From Caenorhabditis remanei (taxonomy: Eukaryota; Nematoda; Chromadorea; Rhabditida; Rhabditidae), in the NCBI RefSeq assembly GCF_010183535.1, contig NC_071328.1:13888001-13952000 (forward strand): 64,000 nt of DNA. Direction: 5' to 3'. Within the stretch, counting starts at the first letter, position 1. Each line of letters opens with the position of its first letter. The position numbers and the translations under genes were made by a program. This document shows positions 46,501-58,160 of this stretch, piece after piece. Under the pieces are notes generated by a model. That model was not told where the DNA came from, searched no databases, and saw only the letters and a program-made list of their open reading frames with translations.

Positions 46501-48903
46501 TTGTTGAAAAAAACGAAGAAATTTGAGAAAAAACAACGAAACCCCTTTGAAAAAGCAAAAAAGCAAGTAATTGAGAAAGAAAACTTATCCGAGAGGACTA
46601 CACGGACGAAGAAACTCGCGTCGAAAAACTCTTCCACGAAAGCTCAATTTCAGCCGGGAAAACGTGAATTTAGGGCGTTTAGAGCAATTTTTAGCACGTG
46701 CTCCAATGATGAAAGTTGCTCAGAATTTTCTGAAGTATCATAATCTAAAATAAAAATATATGACTTCAGTCCTCCTTTAAAAAAAACTGGTTTTTCAAAT
46801 TGATTTTGATTGAAAAATGATCATCAAATTTTGAGAAATCGTATCAAAATACTTGTTTGTGAAATTTAAAACTTTTTTATTTTCTGGGTAGATCAAAAAT
46901 TGGGCTACATTTTTGTAGTTGACCACTTTTTGATAGCTCCTCCCACTTTTGAGATATGCGCCTTTAAAGTTCGTAACGTAGCGGCGAGGAGAGAGCGTGC
47001 AGACAACGAGACGCTCTCGCTTCTCTGCGTCTCTCTCTCTCTCCATCTTGCCGAATTAGTCATACTTATAGCCATTCAAACCGCCTTGACGTGTTGATTT
47101 CAAAGATATACTTTGGTAATTTGTAAATCAAAATTGAGAAAGATACGAAGTCATTTGTAAAGAAATTGTTTGAAATTCTGAAAAACCTACAAACTTAGTA
47201 TATCTAACTAATTTTTCAATTTTTAACTTTGAAACTTACATTTGTTGAATTAGCGTGTTAAAACGGTTCGAATGATTATAAACATAACCAAATTTGAGAA
47301 AAAGTGGAGGGAGAGCGGGAGACGCAGAGAAGACATATACTCGCCTCTCTGCATCTCTTACCCTCTTATCTTTAAAGACGCATATCTCAAAAGTGGGCGG
47401 CGTTATTGAAAAGTTGTCAACTACAAAAATATAGCCCATTTTTTGATCTATCAGAAAAAACACCGACCCGTGTCAAATGACTGAAACATATTTTGAAACG
47501 GCCTTTCAAAGTTTGATCTATTTTGATTCTAGTTGACTTCTTTCAAAGGCGCACGTCTCAAAAACTGAAATAGTTGGAATAAAACAGTCAACTATCAAAA
47601 TGTGGACCTTGAGTTTATCGATCCGAAAAATATAATTTCAATTGAAAATGACAGTTAATAACAGTGTGGCATTGGCTCAAAGTTTGAAAAGTGTTTACTT
47701 TTTCCACTCGAAATTTCGAATTTTTATATGATTTCAGCAGAATTGAATGGTGATCGAAAAAGTGAATCGACAGGAAATATTGAGATTGAAATGAGGGTAC
47801 AGTCTTCATCACTTCCAAACCAATGGTATACCCATATTTTTCAGAAAGAGTTGGCAGCTTCCTTCAGAACGGTGGTGATTCCCGGTGGAGCTGAACATCT
47901 TCTAGCTGAAGGAGCAGATTTTTTCGATGATATGCACAAAAAAGAATTGAAGGATGATGGACGACGCAAAAAAAGTAATTCAAGATCGGTGAGCTCTTCA
48001 ATTTTTATTATTATACCAGCCTGTCTCCCCCGCCTTCGGCGGTTGAGCCGGCTGGTCTTTTTTCATTCACGTGGTCATTCACATTCGAACGTGCCCGCAT
48101 GGCCGAGTGGTTTAAAGCGGCGGTCGTTTTCCAAAGCACGCCAGTTCGGTTTTGCCCCCTGGCTAAGTTTCTCTCCTCTTCCCAAAACCGTTGCGGACAG
48201 CGCCTCAGACAACGCCCAATTGTCTTTTATATATAAGAATGATGTAGTTCACTGCACTGTACTCGGGCTGCCAAATATGGAGGGAAACCGCTTGCTTTTC
48301 AACACATCCGCTCTTCACTTTTGAAATGTGGTCGATAGCGCAGTTGGGTGTGCGCTTGCTCGGTGTGCGGTTGGTGATGGTTCGGCTTTTTGTGCTGGCT
48401 AACTTCTTTTTGCTTTTGTTTTAGCTCTTGTGAATCTGAACTTTTGAAGAACTGCTAATATTTTAGACTAATTGTTAGTACGCCACGCTTCTCACAACCG
48501 CGCTCTACCCGAACCAAAGAAAATTGTGTGCGAAATTGAGAGACTCAGAGAAAAAGAGGCATTTTTCTAGGGAATTTCGGTGGAGCGCGGTTGTAGGCAA
48601 CGTGCCTAGCTAAATCTATTAGAGATCGAAATGGAAAAGTGAGAAACGGCGTACGATTTCTCGGTAAATTCAGGACGGAGTTTTACAGAAGTTCTATTGA
48701 AGTTTTTCCTGAATAGTTGAGAAAATCGATAAGCAAAATATGCAATTGCGCTCTGCCGCACACAGTATGAACTTGAGTCGCAACGCAGCCAAAAAGCAGT
48801 CAAATAAAAACATGGTTTCCAGAAATCGAAATCGACGACAAAATCGGTGAACATTCGATTAAAGAAGCAAGGGAAAGCGGAAGGACCCGGAAAAAAGTTT
48901 TGA
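43535..48903 (+). CDS. Divergent CK1-family protein kinase
   Basis: Exons 43535-43714, 44335-44505, 44560-44784, 45473-45672, 45722-45900, 47738-47796, 47845-47988, 48823-48903 close in phase to 412 residues. Glycine loop LGEGAFGSVYVV at about 36-47, AMK lysine about 60, YIHRDIKPANF at 146-156 (HRD Asp 150; KPANF is typical of CK1), MIDFGMAR at 167-174, and YASIRAHSRLELSRSDE in place of APE, the CK1 hallmark. The catalytic domain is intact in key residues. The tail is basic (KKKSNSRS, RLKKQGKAEGPGKKF). Such CK1 expansions in Caenorhabditis are often sperm-enriched, an inference here. Intron 5 (45901-47737) carries a foldback element. The intron at 47797-47844 is 48 nt with no stop, so it can be retained in frame. 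Two introns contain tRNA-like relics. Confidence 0.82.
43770..44260 (+). repeat. Two tRNA-like repeats in CK1-kinase intron 1
   Basis: GTGGCGCAGGTGGTTGTGAG...GTAGTTCGGTTTTTTGTGGT at about 43783-43850, and GTGGCTCAGGTGGTTGTTGG...AAAGTTCGGTTTTTGTGGTG at about 44186-44250. The A box is intact and the B box decayed to GTTCGGTTTT. Confidence 0.5.
44905..45345. mobile_element. MITE copies in CK1-kinase intron 3
   Basis: Two adjacent palindromic copies (GCTCCGCCCACTTTTGAG at about 44964 facing AAGTGGGCGGAGC at 45072; a second pair at about 45173 and 45285). Confidence 0.7.
46055..46787. mobile_element. Foldback element with CGTGTAGTCCTCTCGG arms
   Basis: Arms of about 290 bp: the left starts CTTTAAAGGAGGACTGAAGT and the right ends ACTTCAGTCCTCCTTTAAA. 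Both contain GATACTTCAGAAAATTCTGA or its complement and GTGTAGTCCTCTCGGATAAG. Spacer about 150 bp. It is the same family as 10020-10600. The near-identical arms suggest recent origin. It lies wholly in a kinase intron. Confidence 0.8.
46890..47460. mobile_element. MITE copies in CK1-kinase intron 5
   Basis: Two copies, about 46895-47100 and 47230-47450, with GATAGCTCCTCCCACTTTTG and CAAAAGTGGGCGGCGTTATT arms and CTCTCTGCGTCTC-type centres. Confidence 0.7.
48095..48410 (+). repeat. Two tRNA-like repeats in the last CK1-kinase intron
   Basis: CATGGCCGAGTGGTTTAAAG...CAGTTCGGTTTTGCCCCC at 48105-48167, and GTCGATAGCGCAGTTGGGTG...ATGGTTCGGCTTTTTGTGCT at 48331-48397. A boxes are good; B boxes and acceptor stems are decayed. 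Confidence 0.5.
48480..48608. mobile_element. Short MITE with GCGCTCTACC ends
   Basis: CTCACAACCGCGCTCTACCC on the left pairs with GGTGGAGCGCGGTTGTAGG on the right. Related copies are at 42085-42180 and 25370-25490, which share GAAGAAAATTGTGTGnGAAA or GCACACAAC interiors. Confidence 0.7.
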
Positions 48904-49867
48904 AGTGAAGCTCCACTCCATCATCTCAGTCGATGCTTCAACACTGTATTCATGCTTCGTAGTTTGTTCTTCAGATTGTTTTCCAATTTTCCATCATTTC
49001 CCGCCGGATTCTAGTTGTCTCCCATCATATACAATAATCCTCCCGCCCTTTAATTGACTTGTTGATCCAGATTCCCATGATGATTGCCGATTTCTGTTCA
49101 TAGCAGTCCATTTCTCTCAATTCCAAAATCTTTAGTTTCAAAAGATCCCCCCCCCCCCGAGTATTTTTGTTTATGCACCTCATTAGTTTCAGACTATTCT
49201 TCTCTAAACAATCGATTATGTTATGCACTCCCGTTTTTATTCCATTGTGTTTGAGCGTTTCCAGGTTTCACAAGATAATTACCACTCGATTGTATCATTA
49301 GAAATCTATATCTCTTCCTTCCCTCCCATTCTGATCAAATGGTTTTTTTTTCTGAATTCCTTGTGATGCCCTATTTTTGCTCCCAAACTCGAATGTTTTA
49401 TATTAAGATGGCTCTCGTGTCTAATCAGAGGGACTCTCATGTAATTTTCTAAGTGATTCATCTATTATTTTTAAGTTAGTTTGTGCCTCTGTATTCAAAA
49501 TCCAACTTGATTTCTTGTCCCCCCAGATTGTAATCTCAATGTAAATTGTGGTTATACCAGTTCTATGCCCATCCATTTCCTCACATTCTAATCAAAAGTT
49601 GTTTTTCTCAATTCCCCTGGACTCATTTCTGTGTCTATCCGTGAGCCTATTTGCTCCCAACTCGATTGTATTCTTTTGAGAGGGCTCCCGTGCCTAATCC
49701 GATTGACTTTTCTGTAATTTTTTGATTATACTAGTTCTATGCCGATACATTCCCTTGCTCCAACCCGTTTCTCTTTTCCTCCCAAACTCGTTTGTACTGT
49801 TTTTTGTGAGGGCCCGTACCTAATCCGCGGGACCCTCATGTAAATGTAATGAATAAAGTAAAACAGA
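48904..49867. other. Intergenic T-rich region with degenerate repeats
   Basis: No gene recognised. Between about 49320 and 49850 a unit of 180-230 bp recurs about three times in degraded form (TTATACCAGTTCTATGCC or ACTAGTTCTATGCC; CTCCCAAACTCG; TGCCTAATCCG). An AATAAA occurs at 49850. The short minus ORF at 49025-49228 has no homology I can name. Confidence 0.45.
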
Positions 49868-50380
49868 ATCCAGAATCCACAAAGAATTCAGAATACAAGA
49901 ATCCAGAATCCAGAATTCAGAATCCTCCATTCAGAATCCAGAATCCAGAATTCAGAATCCTCCATTCAGAATCCAGTATCCAGAATCCACAAAGAATGCA
50001 GAATACAAGAATCCAGAATCCAGAATTCAGAATCCTCCATTCAGAATCCAGAATCCAGAATTCAGAATCCTCCATTCAGAATCCAGTATCCAGAATCCAC
50101 AAAGAATTCAGAATACAAGAATCCAGAATCCAGAATTCAGAATCCTCCATTCAGAATCCAGAATCCAGAATTCAGAATCCTCCATTCAGAATCCAGTATC
50201 CAGAATCCACAAAGAATTCAGAATACAAGAATCCAGAATCCAGAATTCAGAATCCTCCATTCAGAATCCAGAATCCAGAATTCAGAATCCTCCATTCAGA
50301 ATCCAGTATCCAGAATCCACAAAGAATGCAGAATACAAGAATCCAGAATCCAAATCCAGAATCCAAGTTTTCAAAAAAAA
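49868..50380 (+). repeat. Minisatellite, 110-bp unit built from CAGAATC 7-mers
   Basis: Unit starts (CAGAATCCACAAAGAATTCA or ...GCA) at 49871, 49981, 50091, 50201 and 50311, exactly 110 bp apart, nearly identical. Within each unit the shorter words CAGAATC, CAGAATTC and CTCCATT recur. The ORF over it is simply the repeat translated. Confidence 0.92.
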
Positions 50381-50440
50381 AATTTGTTATTATTTGACGT
50401 GAGTCATCTAAACTTTGCTGTTTTCGGCTTCATAACCTTT

Positions 50441-50456
50441 CCTAGCCCCGCCCTAC
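50441..50456 (+). promoter_or_regulatory. CCTAGCCCCGCCCTAC element, 130 bp before PTP1 start
   Basis: Sixteen bases identical to 60831-60846, where they lie 128 bp before the second phosphatase start, while surrounding upstream sequence is less well conserved. Candidate promoter element shared by the paralogs. Confidence 0.55.
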
Positions 50457-50570
50457 ATTTCGCTTCATTTCTTGACAATTTACAATCGATTGTCTGTTTA
50501 TTCCTTTCGTCTCAAAACAATTTTTGTTAGAGGTAATCTATTTTCTCGACGAAAAAAAACAAGAATCCTT

Positions 50571-53500
50571 ATGAGTGAGTTAAGCAGAATGTTCAGCATT
50601 TATCATACCAATCTTTTAGACATTTTGATCATATTGATCACTGCCATATTGGCGAATGCGGTTCCAATTATAAGGGATCTGCCTCCTGAACCAAATATTC
50701 CTCCAAATGGAGATTCTAATCTTTCTGAAGGTGAGTATACTGACTAGTATATATGTATTACAGTAAACCTATTTTCAGATGTGCTCCATCGCACTTCCAA
50801 TCCATCCGAGATCTATCAACGATTCTATCGAGCCAGTGGTAAGTGAACATTTTGAAACCGCCCCGTTTTGAAAATAAACTTTTTAATTTCAGACCCCAAC
50901 CTAGACACCCATGTGTCCAATTTGAAAAAGGTGGCTCGAATCACGAATGGAATTTATCTCATCCAAGGAATAACTTCTGGAACCATCGACTCCGATGAGC
51001 TGATCTCTGAACTTCTACGCTTTGGACATGTTAAGCTATCGGACATCTCTGCCATCGACATTTCAAAAGTCGAAAGTGCTATTGATGATATGAAGTCTCT
51101 TCCCGTTCAATTGGTTGCTACGACAGAAATGGGAACAGTGGAGAAAGTATTTGACGGATTGAAAGCGGTGTTGGCTGAAGTGGATGGAATTGGCAATTTG
51201 ACAGAATGGACTCATGAAAAGGAACATTTCAAACAAGAGATTAATCGTCTTGCTGAAAACGGATTGAATAGGACAGACATCAATCTTTTGAGAGCTGCTC
51301 TTGTTCCTTGGACAGATGTTTATACCAAACTAACTAAAAAAACCCCGGCAGCAACTACCGACAATGTTAAAAAACTGAAGCAATCATTGGAAGATGTCAA
51401 AACGATTATCCAAAAAATCCTAGAACCTGGCTCAATCTGGCAATTCATCAACTTCACTTCTGCTGCCGATGGAATCTCAACAATTCTGAAGGCTGATCGT
51501 GGTGTCGACGCCTATTTGAATCATTCACGTTCTCTGGATATGGATGATGTAGCTGGAAAAACTTATACTGAATACATGGAATCAATGAAAGAGAAACTCA
51601 GTAATTTGATGGGTCGTATGGATAATGTAAATGTAAGTGTTAACCGGTTTGAGAAGGGCCAGAGCAGCACGAAAGAAATCTTTCCGCAGCACGTATGTTG
51701 ACAATGCCTGTAGGTCCAGTCGAAGACCAGGACACAATCATAACCCAGGGAGACTCCCTGTATGCGCCGTATGAGACCCGGTTCCGCAGAACCTTCGGAT
51801 AAGCTATGCAAATGACAAAACAGTACACAATTTCTCAATGACCCGTTTATTAAGAGAAAGATAGGGACAAGAGAAGGGGAAAATCCATTGACAGGAATTG
51901 TGGAGCAAAATGCGTAGGAGTAAAACCTCGCTCCCTAGAGGGATGCGAGGAAACCTTTCGGTTCTCCTTCCTGTCAGGTAAAACCTGTTACCTAGAGTTT
52001 CGTAGAGTTTTGTAGGGTTTTGTAGAGGTTTGGTAGATGGTTTAGAGGGGAAAAACGAGGGGAAGGAGAACAGATAAAAGGGATAAAAATAAAGGGAAAA
52101 ATAGGGGAAAAATCCGTCACCAACGGACCGCAACGTGGCGTCAAAAAGTAGTAGCTACAGTTTTGAGCTGATCTGGCGCCATTGCACCAGGCCAACTCTT
52201 TACGCTTGCCGGCTGCGTCAATGCTCCGTGCCTGATAATAGTTTTTGCCGAGTTTAAACACCACCATACTTTCAGATCGCGTCGAAACTGCTGGCATCTC
52301 GTGGAGAAGTCAAAAGACAACTTCATTATACATTTGGATTGCCTAAAGGTGCATTGGACCTTTCGCGTTTACCTTCTGATATATTTGATCCGTGGATTGC
52401 CAAGGTAGTCAAAACGAAGAGATTGGAAGTTGCACTCGGTCAATTGAAAGGTCTTGCGGCTTTATCTAAGGAAGTAGACGACTCTATTGGAAATGATGCA
52501 AAAAGAATTCGGCGTCTGGTGGATATAGCCGAATTGATTTCCGACTTTTCCAACAATATTGACAGTGCAAAATCTGGAATTGCTCAAGGATACAACTGCA
52601 CAAAACCTTATGCAAGTGATATTGATAAAACTTCATTCACTGCCTTAAACAAAACATTACAAGAGATTGATGCAAAACTGGATCGGTTAAGAAAAAAGAA
52701 AGATGAGCTATCGGGGTATGTGCAGGCTGGAATTCTAGAAAGGTGTAATGAGATCATTGCAATTTGTGAGAAAATGACAGCCGACGGGAGTAATTCTCCA
52801 ACGATTGTGAAAGAACTGGAGGTATACGAACATCTAGCAGACTTGGGTGTAACTTTCCGAAAAATTGACTTATTGTCAAATGATATATCTAATCTGATTA
52901 CAATAGACGGTGATGCAAAAGCTGCTAACTCCAGCATGGATTCTTTGAATAAATATCATGACAAGATATCAACTAAATACTCAGATTACTTCAAGTGTCT
53001 GCAAAATCAGCATCAATTGAAGTTTGTGTTCGAAGCAATCGATGGACTCAAGCAGTTTCGTGGTTGGAAAGACGATACGACCTACTCTAAAACGTTGACT
53101 GATGGATTGACAGTGGTGAAGAAAGTGGCCGACATCAAGAGTGGTCTGGATAATATGAAGACGTCGATCAAAGAACTGAGTGAGTTGAAGACACCGGAGA
53201 CAGATGCTTTGAAAGCTCTCAACGATGCGTCGACACATTCTCAAGTCATCGGGAATGCGGTACAAGGACTCTCTGGTATGGCTGAGGTTTTGGAACAAGA
53301 TAATGATCTTAGGAAAGTCGTTGACAATATCGGTGTGGTGGAGAGTGGAAAACAGAAGACAAAGGACCCAAGTCTGAATGAATTGGTCAAACTTTCGAAA
53401 GATATCACCCCGATGCTCGCTTCGTTGACTACCTTCTCGACGTCATTGGCAGAGTTCTCGATGTCAGATACACTTGTTGAGCAGTCTGATATATTCTCAT

Positions 53501-56500
53501 CTGCCAAAAAAGTGCCCGGAGTCACTGGTGTCTTTTCGAGTATGATTCGAGCAGTTGAGGAATTGAAAGAGATCAGTCCTCTAGATGCAGCTCAGTTGAC
53601 GAAAGTTGAAGATGGATTGAAGAAGATGGATTTGTTGGATCTGGATTTTGCTGGATTTCATAAGAGTTTCGATGATTCAAAGGACTCGTTGACTGCTATG
53701 GACTTGTTCTTCGCAAAAACCCGTAAAAAGTTTGAGCCGACAACACCGATACCGACTCAGAGACCGACACTTGGCCTGGAAACTTCCACTGGAGACATTG
53801 TGAGTTCTGGTGCTCAATCAGCTGCTGGAACAGATGAGGAAAAGAAAGAAGAGTGAGTTATATGCTATAAAAGTGATATCTAATTGTATAATTTCAGCAA
53901 TGATGCTCTAAAATATGCTGGTGGCTCCGTCGCCTTCTTTTTGGTTACTCTAGCTATTGTCTTCTTTCTCCTCTACAAATTCCAGCGACCATGGCTCATG
54001 AAGGTATTGCCTTGTTTGTGTTGGAAGAAAAAACAAAAACCGGAACCAATTCCATCTCCCTTACCTCCAGTACCTCCAAATCCTGCAGCGGGTCAAAAAA
54101 ATCTAATACCGTCAGTACCTGCATCAGATAAACGTTCAACAAAAACTCGATCAGATGTGAAACGAGTTATACAAACAGTAGATATTATACCACCTCGACC
54201 AGCTCTACCGACACCTGAAGACTTGCTGAAAATTTTTATCGATTACTTAATGGCTCAGTTCGAGGCAATTCGCTTAAAAAACAACCTGGAAACGGTGAAC
54301 ACTCTTTTCTGCAATTACGAATTCTACAAAGTTGGAATCGAAGCCGATAAAGTGATCGTCGATAACAGCAAAATTGTTCCCAACGTTTTGACAGAATGCA
54401 GGTATTAAAATCGCTCTATTCTCTCAAATTTCAATTTGAAACATTTAGATCCGATCATCCTCTATATAGTGAACATCGTCCGGTTATCAGTGGATATGGC
54501 GATCGATTCACGAATGACTTCTTGCACGCCAATATCCTTCATTTTAAATTAGGAATGCAGTGGATTATGACAGAGACACCACAAATTGCGTCGGACGGAA
54601 AGAATTCGACGGTTGCGAAATTCTGGTGGTTGGCGAAACAGTACAAGACTCAGAGTATTGCCATGTTCACTTCCAATGACGAAATTAGTAAGTTCTGATA
54701 TTGATTTTTTACAGTCCGGTGCGATAGGACATATGAATTTAGTTTTTTTGTGAAAAATGTCCAACTATGAGAGGGTAACTATTGATCCACGTTTATCGCA
54801 ATCTTATCTTTAAAGGCGCATATCTCAAAAATGGGCGGAGTTATAAAAAAGCTGTCAACTGCAAAAATTATCAACATGGCATTGTACATATTTTTGTAGT
54901 TGACAACTTTTTAATAACTATTCAAGCTTTTGAGATATGCGTCTTTAAAGATGCTAGCATTGTGGTGATAAAAGAGAGAGAGCAGACAACGAGAGACTCT
55001 CGTTTCTCTGCGTCTCCCGAGTTCTCGTGTTGAAAGTCATTCATACCGTCTTGACACGATGATTTCAAAAATATAAATATTATAGTTCGAATACAAAAAT
55101 TGACTTCGGACACATTTGGGGAGGAAATTCGAAGAATTTTTTACAAATCTTTGGCTATCTCACTGAGTTTTCAGTTTTCAGCTCTGAAACTTACATTTCT
55201 GAAATCAGCGTTTCAAGACACTTCGAATGATTATAAAAATGAAAAATTTGGAGAAAAAGTGGAGGGAAAGAGGGCGGCGCAGAGAAGTTAGAGTGTCTGA
55301 CTTCTCTGCGCCTCTCCCCCTCGCGAGTACTGTGTAGTACATATGATATTAAATCATAGCTCTTCAACTCTAGATGCAAAACATGTATAATTTCAGAAAA
55401 TATCAAATGCGATCAGTACTACCCTCAAAAGGCTGGAAATGTATTGAAAATTGGTGACTTGACATTAAAATGTACAGAACTCAAAAAAGATTTCGGCGAT
55501 TCCCTGGAAATCCGGACCATAACTGGAAGCTTTGGGTATTTTAGACGGGCGGTGCTCATTCCAAAAATGATTTTCCAGCAATGAACCCCCGTTCACTGTG
55601 ACCCAGTACGTGTTTACTGGCTGGCCAGCATCACCATACCCGTCTTTATGGAAACCTCTGTTGGCGATTTATACCGCTCTGAAGAAAGACACCACACCGG
55701 CAATAATCCATTGCGTTGATGGTGTTGAAAGAACCGGCATGTTTGCATGTGAGTATATGGGGGGTTACTAAATCTGCCGTTTTCTACCAAATTCAGTGAA
55801 GTTTAGGTGTTTTATAGCAATAAAATTTCGAAATATCCACTAAACTTATTTTCAATATCCAAAAAATTGGTTTTTTCCACTGAAAACATTTTCAAAGCAT
55901 TTTTATCGCGTTATGCGCACAGTAGACTTCTGACGCGTTTCCTGTGTCGCTGACGCCTTAAAAGTAGATTTTGGAGTGATAGGGTGCAGTCCGTTTCGCA
56001 ACCAGACTCATCATGCCCGAACATCAGTTTTTCAAAATGTCTTATTTGATGCGGCGGCGAAAATTCCAAAAATAAATTAGCGAAAACACCCAGTAAATAC
56101 CACAATTACAGTGTCTGCTTACATGGTTGATTACGTCAAAAGACACCGTGAAGTGAACTTCAAAAGGTGCTATCAAGATGTGGTGACTCTCCGTCCTGGT
56201 GCCGTTAATTGCATGTCTGATTATGCTTTTTGCGGACGTTTTTGTCTGGAAATGTTGGCTGATGTAAGTTTAGTTGTTGCAGAGTGAGAGAGAGATAGAG
56301 AAACCGTTTATAATACCAGGAGACAACATTGGATTCACCGTCTCGACACTCTTACACAGAGCTCAAGGATAGCTGGGATCGAATTGGTGAGGAGCATCGG
56401 AGAAGAGAAAATGGGACTAAAACGAAGGAGACAACTGAGAAAGGAGAATCAGAAAAAGGGAGAAGTAAAGAAAAGACAACAGAGGAAAAGCCGAAAGAAG

Positions 56501-56565
56501 AAGTGAACGATGAAGGAAAAAGGAAAGGAGAAGACTCGCTGGATAGTAGACAATTTGATGAGTAG
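50571..56565 (+). CDS. WSN-domain receptor-type tyrosine phosphatase (likely pseudophosphatase), paralog 1
   Basis: Exons 50571-50574, 50620-50730, 50779-50838, 50893-51632, 52276-53852, 53898-54401, 54449-54687, 55397-55535, 55579-55748, 56112-56263, 56320-56565 close in phase to 1313 residues. Signal peptide MNILIILITAILANA. WSN domain about 65-130 (RITNGIYLIQGITSGTI, SELLRFGHVKLSDI). A long helical ectodomain follows to about 835. TM near 840-860 (GGSVAFFLVTLAIVFFLLYK), then CLCWKKK. Cytosolic PTP domain about 935-1230: the P-loop HCVDGVERTG keeps Cys 1170 and Arg 1176, but the WPD loop is GWPASP (Asp replaced by Ala) and the Q loop is not recognisable. The tail is Lys/Glu-rich. Probably binds rather than efficiently hydrolyses phosphotyrosine; substrate unknown. 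Intron 4 carries an insertion absent from paralog 2. Confidence 0.82.
51696..52150. mobile_element. 455-bp insertion in PTP1 intron 4, possible solo LTR
   Basis: Absent from the matching intron of paralog 2 (62020-62203), where CAGCACGTACGCTACAG is continuous. The insert begins TGTTGACAATGCC after CACGTA and is followed by GTAGCTACAG, leaving only GTA on both sides. It contains AAAATAAAGGGAAAA and no ORF of note. The ends are not a clear TG...CA, so class is uncertain. Confidence 0.6.
54785..55340. mobile_element. MITE copies in PTP1 intron 7
   Basis: Copies at about 54795-55075 (CGCATATCTCAAAAATGGGC; CTCTCGTTTCTCTGCGTCTC) and 55170-55325 (GAAATCAGCGTTTCAAGACA; CTTCTCTGCGCCTC). Confidence 0.65.
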
Positions 56566-58160
56566 ATAACTATCCATTACTTGTGTTTAAATTTCTGACT
56601 ATTTAAAAGTTTTAAAATAATCTGTATTATTTACGTCATATAAAATGTGTTTCGCAATTTTTTCTTTTAACTTCCGAGATATATATAGGATAAGACGGGC
56701 AAAGAAATGGTGCTGGAAGGTTGAAGTACAAGAGTGTGAGAGAGCGCAGACTTTTAAGGTGCATATCTAAAATGGCAGGAGGTAGCAAAAAGTTGTCAAC
56801 TGCAAAAATAAAAAAATAGGTTTGATCTACAAGAATCATACACATTTGAGCTTGATAAACCAAAAACAAAGTGTAATGCACAATGTAGAGAAATAAAGTT
56901 GTAAACTTTAAAAAAGTCGAATTTTATAGTCGGTAGAGCTCTCATAGCTCCGCCCACTTTTGAGATATGCGTCTTTAAAGATGAAAGAGACGCAGAGAAG
57001 GCAGACACTCTAACTTCTCTGCGTCTCTCTTCCTTCTCAAGTCATGTTTATAGTCATTCGAACCGTCTTGACATGCTGATTTCAAAAATTTTATTTATAT
57101 AGCTAAACTCCAAATCCACTTTCTTTCAAAATCAGTCAATCATTCGAAGCGTCTTGAAACGCTGATTTCAGAAATGCGAATTTCAGAGCTAAAAACTGAT
57201 AATTCAGTGAGATAGCCTAAGTTTTGTGGAAAAATAGGTCTTAAATTTTTAAAATTTTTCACAAATGTCTCTATATCTCTGTAAAGTTTCGGACTTTAAC
57301 TATAACAGTTATATTTTTGAAATCAGCGTTTCAAGACGGTTCGAATGACCATAAACACGACGTGAGAGGGCGGAGAGACGCAAAGAAACGAGAGTGTCTG
57401 TCTTCTCTGCGTCTCTCTTCTAGCTTACCATCTTTAAAGACGCATATCTCAAAAGTGGGCGGAGCTATCAAAAAGTTGTCAACTACAAAAATGTAGCCCT
57501 GGTTTTGATCTACATGATGAATATAAATTTTAAAAAATTTGGAAAATAGTGGACCAAAGAGGCGGGTTGTTAAATTAAGCCGATTTTCCGCTGTCAGATT
57601 TTACAGATTACACTGTAATTCGGGAAACTTTCAGTTTTCAGCTCTGAAAGTTATATTTCTGAAATCAGCGTTTCAAGACGGTTTGAATGATTATAAATAT
57701 GACTGATTTTGAGAAAAAGTGGAGGGAGGAAAGACGCAGAGAAGTTAGAGTGTTTGTCTTCTCTGCGTCTCTCGCCATCTTTAAAGGCGCATATCTCAAA
57801 AGCTATCAAAAAGTTGTCAACTACAAAAATATGTATAATGTCATGATGATCATATTCATAGTTGACAACTTTTTGATAACTCCGCCCACTTTTGAGATAT
57901 GCCAGTTTTCGGACAACGAAATTTCGGATTCTGAATTTTAATCAAATTTCATAAAATTTGACTGGTTTTTTTTTGAAATAAGACTTTATTGAATCAAAAG
58001 AATACAAAAAAGAGTTTACATTGAAAATTTCAGAGAATTTCAGAAAAAATAGGTAGATCAGAATGTTAGGGAGTGGATCGGTGCCGGGCGAGGTCTGGAA
58101 CAAAACATTACGGAATAGGCCCCGCCCCCTTTTCCAGCCAATCCACTCACTCATGGTGCT
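56566..58160. mobile_element. Intergenic MITE cluster, with a copy of the ubxn-1 3' flank
   Basis: GTAATGCACAATGTAGAGAA ... AAAGTTGTAAACTTTAAAAA at 56874-56913 matches the ubxn-1 3' flank at 40192-40231. MITE copies lie at about 56745-57080, 57140-57510 and 57620-57910. At 57980-58155 (minus sense) are the intron and last-exon relics of ubxn-1-like B (GGGGGCGGGGCCTATTCC). No other gene is seen. Confidence 0.65.

Noticed and set aside
49849..50397. 182-residue protein rich in NPESRIQN
   Set aside because: It is the translation of the 110-bp minisatellite; it has no start context or splice signals.
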